A stretch of 64,000 nucleotides of DNA from Legionella rowbothamii (GTDB lineage Bacteria > Pseudomonadota > Gammaproteobacteria > Legionellales > Legionellaceae): positions 1 through 64,000 of the forward strand of contig NZ_CAAAIM010000002.1 in the NCBI RefSeq assembly GCF_900639985.1. The letters run 5' to 3'. Shown here piece after piece: positions 46,523-57,853 of this stretch. The notes under the pieces are model-generated. The model saw only the letters and a list, made by a program, of their open reading frames with translations, did no database searches and was not told the origin of the DNA. Numbering within the stretch: position 1 is the first letter of the stretch; the number at the start of each line of letters is the position of its first letter. A program made the translations under genes and the position numbers.

Positions 46523-46833
46523 GATTTGCCCAATCTGGTGTTGATGTTTGAGTTTGCTTGCTTTGCGACACCTTGTCTGGCTAAAAAAATCATATCAACG
46601 GCAGGTAAATCCCTTTGCCGAAAGCTTTCTCTTATTAACCGTTTAATACGATTTCGGTCATGAGCCTTTGCTATCATTTTCTTCGATAACGCCAGCCCAA
46701 GCCGGGCATAACCTAAATTATTTTCTCTAAAGAGAATAATAAATTCGGATGTGACAATTTTTTTTGCTTGTTCAAACACACGATCATAATCATTCTTGAT
46801 TAATAATCGTTGTGTTTTTTTGAAAGCAAACAC
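46489..46833 (-). CDS. rnpA: Ribonuclease P protein component
   Basis: 114 residues from GTG 46833. It is the protein partner of the RNase P ribozyme in tRNA 5' processing. The signature RNR region is [17 protein letters not shown], preceded by [12 protein letters not shown]. The GTG follows the rpmH stop without a gap (TAAGTG), and the end overlaps yidD. Confidence 0.97.
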   Translation of the reverse strand: MFAFKKTQRLLIKNDYDRVFEQAKKIVTSEFIILFRENNLGYARLGLALSKKMIAKAHDRNRIKRLIRESFRQRDLPAVDMIFLARQGVAKQANSNINTRLGKSWEKLTSCFGR

Positions 46834-46968
46834 TTAGGCTGACAAACGCTTACGGCCTTTAGCACGACGACGTTTAATTACTAATCTGCCTGCATGAGTT
46901 GCCATACGCTCACGAAAACCATGATCGCGTTTACGCTTTAAGTTACTTGGTTGAAAGGTGCGTTTCAT
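46834..46968 (-). CDS. rpmH: 50S ribosomal protein L34
   Basis: 44 residues, starting [18 protein letters not shown] and ending [13 protein letters not shown], the invariant L34 pattern. It is the first gene of the operon rpmH-rnpA-yidD-yidC-mnmE, with a consensus promoter 34-62 bases upstream. Confidence 0.98.
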   Translation of the reverse strand: MKRTFQPSNLKRKRDHGFRERMATHAGRLVIKRRRAKGRKRLSA

Positions 46969-47001
46969 GATGAACCTGTTAATAAAATTATGAGGCTGGC
47001 A

Positions 47002-47030
47002 ATGATAGAGAACTTTTTTTCTACTGTCAA
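47002..47030 (-). promoter_or_regulatory. Sigma-70 promoter of the rpmH operon
   Basis: On the minus strand TTGACA (47030-47025) is separated by 17 bases from TATCAT (47007-47002), 34 bases before the rpmH start. This is a near-consensus promoter facing away from the origin candidate. Confidence 0.8.
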
Positions 47031-47114
47031 TTTAGATGATTGATTATTTTTTGCTTATTGAGCATAAAACCCTAGAATTTTATATTTTATCCACCGCTGT
47101 TATTAATTAAATAA

Positions 47115-47340
47115 TTTTTCTTTTTAAAATACTTATGTTTGTTATATAGAACAGATTTATCTGTTGATAACATTTATATATTTAGTTAATTCAATGAGTT
47201 ATAGCGTGTTTAATCTTGTTTATAAATCCTATCGAAGCTTGTGATCTATTTGTTGTTTCTTTTGAAATTTTATTTATCCACGATCTTATGCGCATCTTAT
47301 TCGCGTTATTTGATCTTAGTTATTCATAGCTTAATTGATT
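47115..47340. repeat. Origin-region direct repeat, copy A
   Basis: This segment recurs 527-528 bases further on (47640-47868). Exact anchors are an 18-base match at 47123-47140 versus 47650-47667, CTGTTGATAAC at 47161 versus 47688, a TGTGATCTA-like block near 47241 versus 47767, and TTAT(T/C)CATAGCTTA at 47320 versus 47848. Between the anchors the copies have diverged. Confidence 0.75.
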
Positions 47341-47639
47341 CATTTTGCATTATAAAATAGCAAATAGATTGGATTTTGGCGAAGAATAGATCTTTATCTG
47401 TGTTAAAAACCAACATAATTAAGATTATTTTGTTCCATACAATTGTAAAGGGGGCGATTTATTCTTGATGAATAATTAAATCAAGAAAAATAGTTAGTGG
47501 ATTAAGCTTAAATTTAGTTTTATTTGCTAGTTATGATTTTTTAGGGAAAGTAAATATTGATTATGCAGAATTGCATTAAGCTGGATTCCTAGAATATTAA
47601 TTAGAATTGAGCATTTTTTCATATGCTAAATATAATAAT

Positions 47640-47868
47640 ATTTCTTTTATTTAAAATACTTATGTTTATTATATACAAAAAGGAATTCTGTTGATAACTT
47701 TTATATATCGTTTAGATACAATAGGTTATGTAAGTTTTAAAGCTGTTTGTAAATCTACTTTAAGCCTGTGATCTAAGTGTAAACAATTCATGCTGTAGTT
47801 GATGCCCCCAGGTTTCCATGTTGCTTATCCCTAACATGTGTACTGATTTATCCATAGCTTATTAATAG
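47640..47868. repeat. Origin-region direct repeat, copy B
   Basis: Second copy of the segment at 47115-47340, with the same order of anchors and a constant offset of 527-528 bases. It ends beside the stop of the beta-lactamase-like gene. Confidence 0.75.
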
Positions 47869-47876
47869 CACTCAAA

Positions 47877-48974
47877 TCATTCCTTACTGATTAGTTTCCG
47901 TAAAATTAGATAGCCAATTTGGGCTGCATTTGCTTTCGCTTTATTTGTTAACACCACCACGCCAAGTTTGTGTGAGGGAGAAAAACCAATAAAAGTACTA
48001 AAACCTTGATTACCGCCATTTTTTGTAATTAGTAGTCCTTGCTTTATTTGGACTCGTTGCCAACCTAATCCAAGCGCAAACTTTGGCGTTACTACAAAAT
48101 GGGGTTGTTGGGCCAATTGCATTGCAGATAAAAGTTGTGGAGTAGCCTGTTCTACCTTAATTCCTAGATTAGCTTTCATAAATGTTAATAAATCGGCTGC
48201 GGATGAGCGTAATGCGCCTCCACCGAGAAAGTTGGCTGCAGCATAATGAGGGGCAGGTGTCCCGTTTGGATGATAGCCTTGGGCCTCGAGCGCCATTTTC
48301 TCTTGAGGCAATTTAAAATAAGTATTGTTCATTCCTAATGGTTTTGTTATCCGTTCCCGTAATTGACATGCTAATGATTCGCCGGTTGCATGAACTAAAA
48401 CATTACCTAACAATCCGAAACTCACATTAGAATATTTATATTGACTACCTATAGGTGTTTGAGGTTTCCAAGTTTTTAACCGATTAAAAAAGGCTTTTAT
48501 ATTGCCCTTATTAACCCCAAATTGTTCCATTTGGCGGGGAAAACTGGCTGTATGTGTTGCTAAATTGATTACCTGGACATTATCAATAGGTAAATTGTGA
48601 GTATTTGCTAGCGCAGGAATATATTTAACGATTGGATCGCTTAATTTAAGGTTGGCTGCATTGACCTCAAAAGCAAGCAAGGTAGTAACAAAAATTTTAG
48701 TAATTGATGCGAGTTCGAAAATAGTATTTTGGTTAACAGGGAGTTTTTTTTCCCTATCCGCATAGCCATAATTAAAATAATAGTCTTGTCCATTATAATA
48801 AATGGCTATTGCGATGCCCGGAATCTGCTGTTTCGTTATCTGTGGCCCAATGGTTTTTGCTATTAATTTCTCCAAGGACTTATTTTCTGCGTATACAGAC
48901 GAACTTAGCGATACAAGAAGCAGGCAAGAATTTATAAGGCGGGTAACCGAGTCCATTCTCATCTTAATAATCAT
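47877..48974 (-). CDS. Class C beta-lactamase-family serine hydrolase
   Basis: 365 residues with a signal peptide (SCLLLVSLSSSVYA). The AmpC-type motifs are S90-I-T-K93, Y181-S-N183 and K318-N-G320 (in place of the common KTG). It could be a true class C beta-lactamase or a penicillin-binding/esterase relative; sequence alone does not decide, and KNG rather than KTG leaves doubt. It acts in the periplasm. The gene lies between the origin candidate and dnaA. Confidence 0.85.
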   Translation of the reverse strand: MIIKMRMDSVTRLINSCLLLVSLSSSVYAENKSLEKLIAKTIGPQITKQQIPGIAIAIYYNGQDYYFNYGYADREKKLPVNQNTIFELASITKIFVTTLLAFEVNAANLKLSDPIVKYIPALANTHNLPIDNVQVINLATHTASFPRQMEQFGVNKGNIKAFFNRLKTWKPQTPIGSQYKYSNVSFGLLGNVLVHATGESLACQLRERITKPLGMNNTYFKLPQEKMALEAQGYHPNGTPAPHYAAANFLGGGALRSSAADLLTFMKANLGIKVEQATPQLLSAMQLAQQPHFVVTPKFALGLGWQRVQIKQGLLITKNGGNQGFSTFIGFSPSHKLGVVVLTNKAKANAAQIGYLILRKLISKE

Positions 48975-48994
48975 CCATTTAATTTGTTTATGGC

Positions 48995-49786
48995 TTACAC
49001 CTCAAACTTTGGTGATATATAACGAAATAAAAATGGACAAAAGCGAGCTAGAATCGCGCCAAAACGTTCTTTAAGGCCTGCTATGACTACTACAGGCTTT
49101 TCATGGCGAATGGCATGTACGATTTTTTTCGCACAAATAGCGGGCTTTATTCCGCGTTCGTGGCTTTTATCCATTTTTCCAAAGGATACTCCACTGGCTA
49201 ATAACGAGTTTTGTGCTATTTGTGTATTTACAAAACCTGGGTAGATTAGGGTGATCTTGAGCTTACTGTTGGCTAATTCATTACGAAGGCTTTCAAAATA
49301 ACCTCTAAGTGCGTGTTTGCTTGCGCTATAGGCTGCTCGTGTTTGGATTCCATAAAGCCCGAGCATGCTGGACACAACAGCTATATGGCCGCTCCCTCGC
49401 TGCAGCATTTTTTTTAATATGGGGCGAGTTAAGGCAACGGCACCAAAAAAATTGACGTCCATTATTTTTTTATCCAATTCAAAGGCAGAATCGGCTACGA
49501 GATAACGTTGAGATAGACCTGCATTATTAATTAGAATATCAATAGGGCCATATTCTTCCCAAACAGAAAGCGCTTGGTTTGCTAATGCTTGATGATGCTC
49601 GAGATTGAGTGGTACTACAATGTGTTTTTCTGGGCTCGTGCAGAGGTTTTTGACCCGTTCTAATTCGGCTTGACTTCGTGCAGAGAGAATAAGTCTGGCT
49701 CCCGAACTTGCTAGTTCATAAGCTAATGCTTCTCCAATTCCTGAGGAAGCCCCGGTAATCCATACCGTTTTATTATTTAGATTCAT
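48995..49786 (-). CDS. Short-chain dehydrogenase/reductase
   Basis: 263 residues from ATG 49786; an in-frame start at 49882 would add an unlikely hydrophobic leader. Classical SDR motifs: TGASSGIG (NAD(P) binding), NNAG, the catalytic serine in VVSSMLG and YSASK. The arginine in SARSQAEL after the second strand suggests NADP. A hydrophobic C-terminus (RFGAILARFCPFLFRYI) may be membrane-associated. Substrate unknown. It lies 20 bases upstream of the beta-lactamase-like gene in the same orientation. Confidence 0.88.
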   Translation of the reverse strand: MNLNNKTVWITGASSGIGEALAYELASSGARLILSARSQAELERVKNLCTSPEKHIVVPLNLEHHQALANQALSVWEEYGPIDILINNAGLSQRYLVADSAFELDKKIMDVNFFGAVALTRPILKKMLQRGSGHIAVVSSMLGLYGIQTRAAYSASKHALRGYFESLRNELANSKLKITLIYPGFVNTQIAQNSLLASGVSFGKMDKSHERGIKPAICAKKIVHAIRHEKPVVVIAGLKERFGAILARFCPFLFRYISPKFEV

Positions 49787-50397
49787 GATCAATCTCTTTA
49801 AATATCCTATAAAATGCCTCATTAGGCTAAGTGGTAATACAATTAATTGTGTCACTACCACGAGTAATACAAATATCCGCAAACAATTTTGGTCTATGAT
49901 GAAATCAGTTATAGCTTATTTATTATGTTTGAGCAAATTATGTACTGTTTTTTGGACGTGGATAACTTAGCTTTTTTTTTTCCTAAATTTATATTTCATG
50001 CGTTTTTTATTCACAGAGTAGGTAATATAATTATTAAATTGTAGGTTATTTGGTCAATAAACGCTTTTTCTTTGTGGATAACTTTGCCTTTATTCTAAAG
50101 GCTGAGTATAATTGCCGCCTCGCAGTTTAGAGTAAGTTGTGGTTGTTTCGCTTTAAATTTCATGCTTAGATTATCTTGTTGCCTGGAAACATTTCAGTGG
50201 CAGTATTTATATTCATGGATAATTAGGTTCTGTTGGTAAATGCCTTAAAATCTTTATGGAGCAGTATTAAAGGCTGCAGATAGGCTGTGGCATGCTGTAG
50301 GGCATTCTTTATTTGTTTAGAGACCATGGAGCTTATTTAAATTTGATTTTCAGGTTTTATCTATTTTTATCTTCTTCATTAGATGAGGAGTTGTTTT
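49787..50397. promoter_or_regulatory. dnaA upstream region with DnaA boxes
   Basis: About 610 bases without a gene. DnaA boxes lie at 49957-49965 (CGTGGATAA, one mismatch), 50007-50015 (TTATTCACA) and 50073-50081 (TGTGGATAA, perfect). They could mediate autoregulation of dnaA, form part of oriC, or both. Confidence 0.75.
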
Positions 50398-51780
50398 GTG
50401 TCAGCAGCAGTTTGGCAAAAATGTTTAGGTTTGCTGCAGGATGAATATTCTGCCCAGCAATTTAATACTTGGTTACGTCCCTTACAGGCACATACTGAGG
50501 AACAACGTTTAGTATTATTAGCGCCTAACCGCTTTGTTGTTGATTGGGTTAAAAAACATTTTTTTTCTCGTATAGAAGAGTTGATTAAACAATTTTGTGG
50601 TGATGAGATTAAATCCATCTCTATTGAAATTGGCAGCAAAGCTTCAGTGAGCACTGATTCGGGTTCAACAACGGTTAGTACCGGAGATAATAAAGCAGTA
50701 TCGAGCTCCATTGAAACTTTAGTTGCTAAAAGTGCTCCTAAAAAGGCCGTAGATTACAAAAGCAGCCATTTAAATAAGAAATTTTTATTTGAAAGTTTTG
50801 TAGAAGGTAATTCGAACCAATTAGCGCGTGCCGCATCCATGCAGGTAGCCGAACGTCCGGGAGATGCTTACAACCCCTTATTTATTTATGGGGGCGTAGG
50901 GTTAGGTAAAACTCACTTAATGCATGCTATTGGTAATGAAATTCTTAGAAATAATCCAGATGCTAAAATATTGTATCTGCATTCTGAACGTTTTGTGGCC
51001 GATATGGTAAAAGCGCTGCAGACTAATTCAATTAATGAGTTTAAACGCTTTTACCGCTCATTAAATGCCTTGCTTATTGACGATATTCAATTCTTTGCTG
51101 GTAAAGACCGTTCTCAAGAAGAATTTTTCCATACTTTTAATGCCTTATTAGAAGGCCAACAGCAAATTATTTTAACCAGTGATCGTTATCCCAAGGAAAT
51201 TGAAGGGATGGAAGAGCGATTAAAATCTCGTTTTGGTTGGGGGTTAACGGTTGCGGTAGAACCTCCTGAATTAGAAACACGGGTTGCGATTTTAATTAGC
51301 AAAGCAGAACAATCAAATATTGAATTACCTTATGAAGTTGCTTTCTTCATTGCGAAACGTATCCGTTCCAATGTGCGTGAACTTGAAGGGGCTCTGCGTC
51401 GTGTTATTGCTAATGCACATTTTACTGGTAAGCCGATTACGATTGAGTTTGTTCATGAGGCATTGCGTGATCTGCTAGCACTACAAGATAAGTTAGTAAC
51501 CATTGAAAATATTCAAAAAACCGTCGCTGAGTATTATAAGGTCAAGGTGGCTGATATTTTATCAAAGCGTCGTAGCCGTTCTATTGCTAGACCAAGGCAA
51601 ATGGCGATGGCTTTAGCTAAAGAATTAACGAATCATAGTTTACCGGAAATTGGTGATCATTTTGGCGGTCGCGATCATACTACAGTAATTCATGCCTGTA
51701 GGAAGGTTAAAGAGCTAATTCAGGATGATAGTGATTTTGCTGAGGATTATAAAAACTTAATGCGCATCTTATCTTCTTAA
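50398..51780 (+). CDS. dnaA: Chromosomal replication initiator protein DnaA
   Basis: 460 residues from GTG 50398, which has GAGGAG seven bases upstream; an ATG at 50383 overlaps that ribosome site and would add RSCFV, unlike known DnaA starts. DnaA binds oriC and opens the duplex. Domain I starts [15 protein letters not shown]; the AAA+ domain has Walker [10 protein letters not shown] (about 165-173) and Walker B LLIDDIQF; domain IV ends with the DNA-binding signature [14 protein letters not shown]. First gene of dnaA-dnaN-recF. Confidence 0.98.
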   Translation: MSAAVWQKCLGLLQDEYSAQQFNTWLRPLQAHTEEQRLVLLAPNRFVVDWVKKHFFSRIEELIKQFCGDEIKSISIEIGSKASVSTDSGSTTVSTGDNKAVSSSIETLVAKSAPKKAVDYKSSHLNKKFLFESFVEGNSNQLARAASMQVAERPGDAYNPLFIYGGVGLGKTHLMHAIGNEILRNNPDAKILYLHSERFVADMVKALQTNSINEFKRFYRSLNALLIDDIQFFAGKDRSQEEFFHTFNALLEGQQQIILTSDRYPKEIEGMEERLKSRFGWGLTVAVEPPELETRVAILISKAEQSNIELPYEVAFFIAKRIRSNVRELEGALRRVIANAHFTGKPITIEFVHEALRDLLALQDKLVTIENIQKTVAEYYKVKVADILSKRRSRSIARPRQMAMALAKELTNHSLPEIGDHFGGRDHTTVIHACRKVKELIQDDSDFAEDYKNLMRILSS

Positions 51781-51794
51781 CATAGGAGCTTGTG

Positions 51795-52898
51795 GTGTTT
51801 GAATTTGCGATAAAAAAGGAAGATTTGCTTACCCCTTTGCTTACCGTTGCAGGCGCGGTCGATAAAAAGCAATCTTTAGCTATACTGTCTAATTTTTTAT
51901 TTAAATTGGTGGACGGGCAATTAGCTATTACTGCCACTGATTTAGAAATAGAAATTTCTGCCCAAGTTCCTTGTGAGTCTGAGCACGCTGAGGGTTCAAT
52001 TACAGTACCGGCAAAAAAATTTATTGATATTATTCGCTCTTTAGATGATGAGGCTAGCCCTAATTTACGAGTAGATAATGGCATTTTAACAATTAAACAA
52101 GGTCGAAGCTCATTTAAACTAACGACCTTGCCGGCTGATGGCTATCCCTTGAGTGAAGATGAGTGTAACGAGGTTGAACTTAGTATCCCGCGTTTAGTAT
52201 TGTTGCAATTATTACAATCCACCCATTTTGCCATGTCACAGCAAGATGTTCGGGTGTTTTTGAATGGCTTGTTTTTAGATTTTGAACCCAATCTTATTTC
52301 TGCGGTTGCAACCGATGGTCATCGCATGGCCATTTGCCGTCATCAATGTGAAAATACTAGTGATAAAAAATTGTTAATTCCTAAAAAGGGGATTCAAGAA
52401 TTGTTGCGCCTTTTAAATGGTATTGATGATGAGCAGGTTTTACTAGCTGCAGGTAAATCACATTTCAAGTTAGTAAGTAAGCAATTTGTATTTTTATCGA
52501 AATTAATTGAGGCACGTTTTCCTCCTTATGCTAAAGCAATCCCTCGTAATCAAGACAAACAAATTACCATTGATTGTGCCGTATTAAAACGTGCTTTATC
52601 AAGAATAGTTATTTTGGCGCATGAAAAGTCTAAGGCAGTGATGCTGCATTTGCAACCGGGTTTATTGACCTTAATTGCTAATAATAATGAACAAGAAGAA
52701 GCGGTTGAATCTTTGGTTGCTGAAACGCAGGGCGATGAGCTAAAAATTGGTTTAAATGCTACCTATCTATTGGATGTGCTCTCTCACTTTGGTGATGGGC
52801 AAGTTCGCTTGTCATTATCTCATATGGACAGCAGTATTTTAATTGAGTCAGTAGAAAATGAGCATTATCAATATATTATTATGCCCATGAAAATATGA
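51795..52898 (+). CDS. dnaN: DNA polymerase III sliding clamp (beta subunit)
   Basis: 367 residues from the second of two adjacent GTG codons (51795), which is better placed behind GGAG than 51792. The beta clamp tethers polymerase III to DNA. Three clamp domains are present; characteristic parts are SNFLFKLVDGQLAITATDLE, ATDGHRMA and the terminal YQYIIMPMKI. It ends overlapping the recF start by four bases. Confidence 0.98.
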   Translation: MFEFAIKKEDLLTPLLTVAGAVDKKQSLAILSNFLFKLVDGQLAITATDLEIEISAQVPCESEHAEGSITVPAKKFIDIIRSLDDEASPNLRVDNGILTIKQGRSSFKLTTLPADGYPLSEDECNEVELSIPRLVLLQLLQSTHFAMSQQDVRVFLNGLFLDFEPNLISAVATDGHRMAICRHQCENTSDKKLLIPKKGIQELLRLLNGIDDEQVLLAAGKSHFKLVSKQFVFLSKLIEARFPPYAKAIPRNQDKQITIDCAVLKRALSRIVILAHEKSKAVMLHLQPGLLTLIANNNEQEEAVESLVAETQGDELKIGLNATYLLDVLSHFGDGQVRLSLSHMDSSILIESVENEHYQYIIMPMKI

Positions 52899-53986
52899 TC
52901 CTCTCTGAATTAAAAATTCACTATTTACGTAATCTCTCTTCGATCAAACTGAAATTGCACCCCAGATTTAATTTTATTTCTGGGGCTAATGGCAGTGGAA
53001 AAACGTCTATTCTTGAAGCACTTTATCTTTTAAGTTGTGGTCACTCTTTCCGTTCCCGTGAAATTGCACCCATCATTCAACAAGGGCAATCAACATTTAC
53101 CGTTTTTGCACGCGGAGTAGAGCAAGAAACCATTAGCATTCAAAAATCATCTGCTCAATCCACGCAAATTAAATTGAACAATCAGTTTTGTTCTAGCACC
53201 AGTCAATTGGCTTATGCTTTACCGTGCCAAATCTTTTATTCAGATATTTTCCAAATCATTGACGCTGGCCCTGCAGTCCGTCGCAGTGTATTGGATTGGG
53301 GATTGTTTCACGTGAAACCTAATTACCTGAGTTTGTTAAAGGATTATAAAAGGGTGTTAAAACATCGTAATGCGTTATTAAAAAAACACGCGCCTTATAC
53401 ACATTTTCTACCTTGGGATAAGCAATTAAGTGATTTAGCTACACAATTGGATTTACTTCGACAAGAGTATTTTATACGCTGGGAGCAAGAGTTTCATGGG
53501 GTTTTAGAACTGCTAACCGATCTTGAGTGTAGCTTGAATTATTTTAAAGGCTGGGATAAAAAAAATTGCGGCATAGAATTGCAACAAGTTTTGCAAGACC
53601 ATTTCGAGAGTGATAAGCATAAACAATATACTCAATACGGTGCCCATCAAGCAGATATTCTTATTGAAAGTAATTCGAATAAAGCGAAGCAGTTTCTTTC
53701 CCGTGGGCAACAGAAAATTATTTTAATCGCTTTAAAACTTGCACAAGCGAACTTAGTTGAACTTGATTGTTTATATTTACTTGATGATCTACCTGCTGAG
53801 CTGGATGAAATTCACCAAAGAAAATTATTAACATACTTGTCTTCGCGCAGGGGACAGTACGTAGTTACTACAAATACCAGCGCTGAGTTTTTACATTCAT
53901 TATGTCCTAATGAATCTGGTTTTTGTTATGAGCTTAATCAAGGAGCAATGCAAAATTATGATGTTCCACGTGAAACATTAATCTAA
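52895..53986 (+). CDS. recF: DNA replication and repair protein RecF
   Basis: 363 residues. An SMC-like ATPase of RecFOR gap repair: Walker A GANGSGKTS, signature LSRGQQKIILIALKLAQ and Walker B LYLLDDLPAELD. It overlaps dnaN by ATGA. Two parS-like 16-mers are embedded in the coding sequence (53304 and 53962), one coding for HVKP and the other for VPRET near the C-terminus. Confidence 0.97.
   Translation: MILSELKIHYLRNLSSIKLKLHPRFNFISGANGSGKTSILEALYLLSCGHSFRSREIAPIIQQGQSTFTVFARGVEQETISIQKSSAQSTQIKLNNQFCSSTSQLAYALPCQIFYSDIFQIIDAGPAVRRSVLDWGLFHVKPNYLSLLKDYKRVLKHRNALLKKHAPYTHFLPWDKQLSDLATQLDLLRQEYFIRWEQEFHGVLELLTDLECSLNYFKGWDKKNCGIELQQVLQDHFESDKHKQYTQYGAHQADILIESNSNKAKQFLSRGQQKIILIALKLAQANLVELDCLYLLDDLPAELDEIHQRKLLTYLSSRRGQYVVTTNTSAEFLHSLCPNESGFCYELNQGAMQNYDVPRETLI
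53304..53319. promoter_or_regulatory. parS-like site inside recF
   Basis: TGTTTCACGTGAAACC differs from the bacterial parS consensus TGTTTCACGTGAAACA only at the last base. It would be bound by ParB in chromosome segregation. Confidence 0.8.
53962..53977. promoter_or_regulatory. parS-like site at the end of recF
   Basis: TGTTCCACGTGAAACA differs from consensus parS at one base and lies in the last codons of recF. Confidence 0.8.
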
Positions 53987-54078
53987 TTAACATCCTAATT
54001 GCGTGCAACCGTACTATCTTTCCTATGATTTTAGTTAGTTAAAATGGATTATTCTGCATAATAACTATACATATAAAT

Positions 54079-54116
54079 TCAAGTTAAAATGTTCCACGTG
54101 GAACATTTTAACTTGA
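54079..54116. promoter_or_regulatory. parS site within a 38-bp perfect palindrome
   Basis: TGTTCCACGTGGAACA (54090-54105), a known parS variant in pseudomonads, is the core of a palindrome that is perfect for 19 bases on each side of 54097/54098. It lies between recF and gyrB. As RNA it could also form a strong hairpin ending the recF transcript. Confidence 0.85.
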
Positions 54117-54220
54117 CCAATGCAGCCGATACTTTCTCGCTTGAATACGCCAAATACATGCAAAATACAAGCAAAATATGCTATCATAAGGCTAATTTTA
54201 AATGGTGTAATAGGGTTTAA

Positions 54221-56650
<2,430 letters not shown>

Positions 56651-57122
56651 GTAGAGTGCGAGTTCATAAGTAGCTAGCCTGGTTACTTGCAACCAGGCTA
56701 GGCCTCATGTGTTACTGCTCTAATGACTTTGTTCAAGCCATATTGATATCAAAAATGATTCACGCAAGGGCAAAATAGTGTATTAATGCTAAGACTATTG
56801 AGTTAGACAGTGACGGGTTTTATCGGGCTCTACTTTCTAGTTGTAAGCCAGGTCAATTTAAACAGAGTAATTCTAAGTAATCATTCTTTGGATGAATCAA
56901 TTTAAGTGATGGCCAGGAGCAAGAGTTATCTAATCGTATGTAGAAGCATTTAATCCTACCCAAATACTCCTCTGCGTTTTAGGACATCGTCGAATACGAG
57001 CTACATTTTGAATGTAATCGCGTGTAAACATAAAAATAGAATAAATTACTCCCTTTTGTTAAGAAATATATACTAAACTAATAGAAAAACAGAATCATAT
57101 TAATAGGTTAAGGGTGGTGCTT
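56651..57122. other. Gene-free region between gyrB and the cyclic-nucleotide-binding gene
   Basis: About 470 bases. Apart from the gyrB hairpin I see no coding frame. The last 100 bases are AT-rich and should contain the promoter of the next gene. Confidence 0.5.
56674..56701 (+). terminator. gyrB terminator hairpin
   Basis: CTAGCCTGGTT and AACCAGGCTAG form a perfect 11-bp stem with a six-base loop, 23 bases past the gyrB stop. There is no T-run directly after it. Confidence 0.6.
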
Positions 57123-57575
57123 ATGGATTTCACCGGTTCAGGACAATCTGATGTGCTTATGGCTATTTATAATGCGCATATTTTTTCCGGCATAGGAATT
57201 GTGGAACAAAAAATGTTGGCTGATAAAAGCGTTGTTACTCGTTGTGGTACAGAAGAAATCATCATCGAACAGGGTGAGATAGGGGATAAGCTTTATATTA
57301 TTATTGAAGGTCAGATGTTGGTTTCAGTAAAAGATATTAATGTAGGGCGCAGACGGGTTAACACCTTAGGGCCTGGAGATGTATTCGGGGAAATCGCCAT
57401 TTTACGACGTATTCCTAGAACGGCACGGGTAAGTACACTTACACCATGTAAATTTCTGTCTATTAATGCACATGACTTTTTTGATGCCTATCAATATTTT
57501 CCGCCTAGAGCACGTGATAATATTCAATTAGTTATTGCAAAACGTTTAGCACAATTAGGTACGCATGCACGGTAG
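57123..57575 (+). CDS. Single cyclic-nucleotide-binding domain protein
   Basis: 150 residues from ATG 57123 (AGGG eight bases upstream; GTG 57114 is an alternative). The protein is almost entirely one cNMP-binding domain: EQGEIGDKLYIIIEGQMLVS, then the phosphate-binding cassette GDVFGEIAILRRIPRTARVST, in which FGE and R-T-A are the ligand contacts. There is no DNA-binding or kinase domain, so it may act as a regulatory subunit. A cyclase is encoded elsewhere in the window (12941); a link is speculative. Confidence 0.88.
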   Translation: MDFTGSGQSDVLMAIYNAHIFSGIGIVEQKMLADKSVVTRCGTEEIIIEQGEIGDKLYIIIEGQMLVSVKDINVGRRRVNTLGPGDVFGEIAILRRIPRTARVSTLTPCKFLSINAHDFFDAYQYFPPRARDNIQLVIAKRLAQLGTHAR

Positions 57576-57814
57576 GAAAAAATGTGGGGGTAAAAGAACA
57601 GTGCTGCCTCCATGCAGCGGAGTACAATCCATGTACTTGTCCATTTAATTTTGACATCCTGTCAGACATATCCATGTCATCCCTTTGAGTTTTAAGTATA
57701 ACCTGTCTATGGTTATTGTCATTGGGCCGATGGAGCAGTACAACGTAAGATATTTCTCAAAGAGCATTGGATATTGTCTTGTCTTTATGGAAGTGTAGTT
57801 ATATTAGAAAGTGG

Positions 57815-57834
57815 GCTGGGCTGAAAAGCCCAGC
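57815..57834. terminator. Hairpin downstream of agmatine deiminase gene
   Basis: GCTGGGCT and AGCCCAGC form a perfect 8-bp stem with a GAAA loop, 20 bases past the stop of the leftward operon. It has no T-run. The stem matches the core of the gloA terminator. Confidence 0.5.
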
Positions 57835-57853
57835 AATAGGAGTAGTACAAGCC

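Larger units (their letters stand above)
47041..47870. other. Candidate replication origin (oriC) region
   Basis: An AT-rich stretch with no gene, next to rpmH. DnaA-box-like 9-mers, allowing one or two mismatches to TTATNCACA, occur at 47087 (TTATCCACC), 47162 (TGTTGATAA), 47274 (TTATCCACG), 47320 (TTATTCATA), 47689 (TGTTGATAA) and 47848 (TTATCCATA). GATC-led 13-mer-like units are at 47243 (GATCTATTTGTTG) and 47389 (GATCTTTATCTGT), similar to the unwinding elements of E. coli oriC. None of the boxes is perfect, so the region upstream of dnaA is an alternative or additional origin part. Confidence 0.6.
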
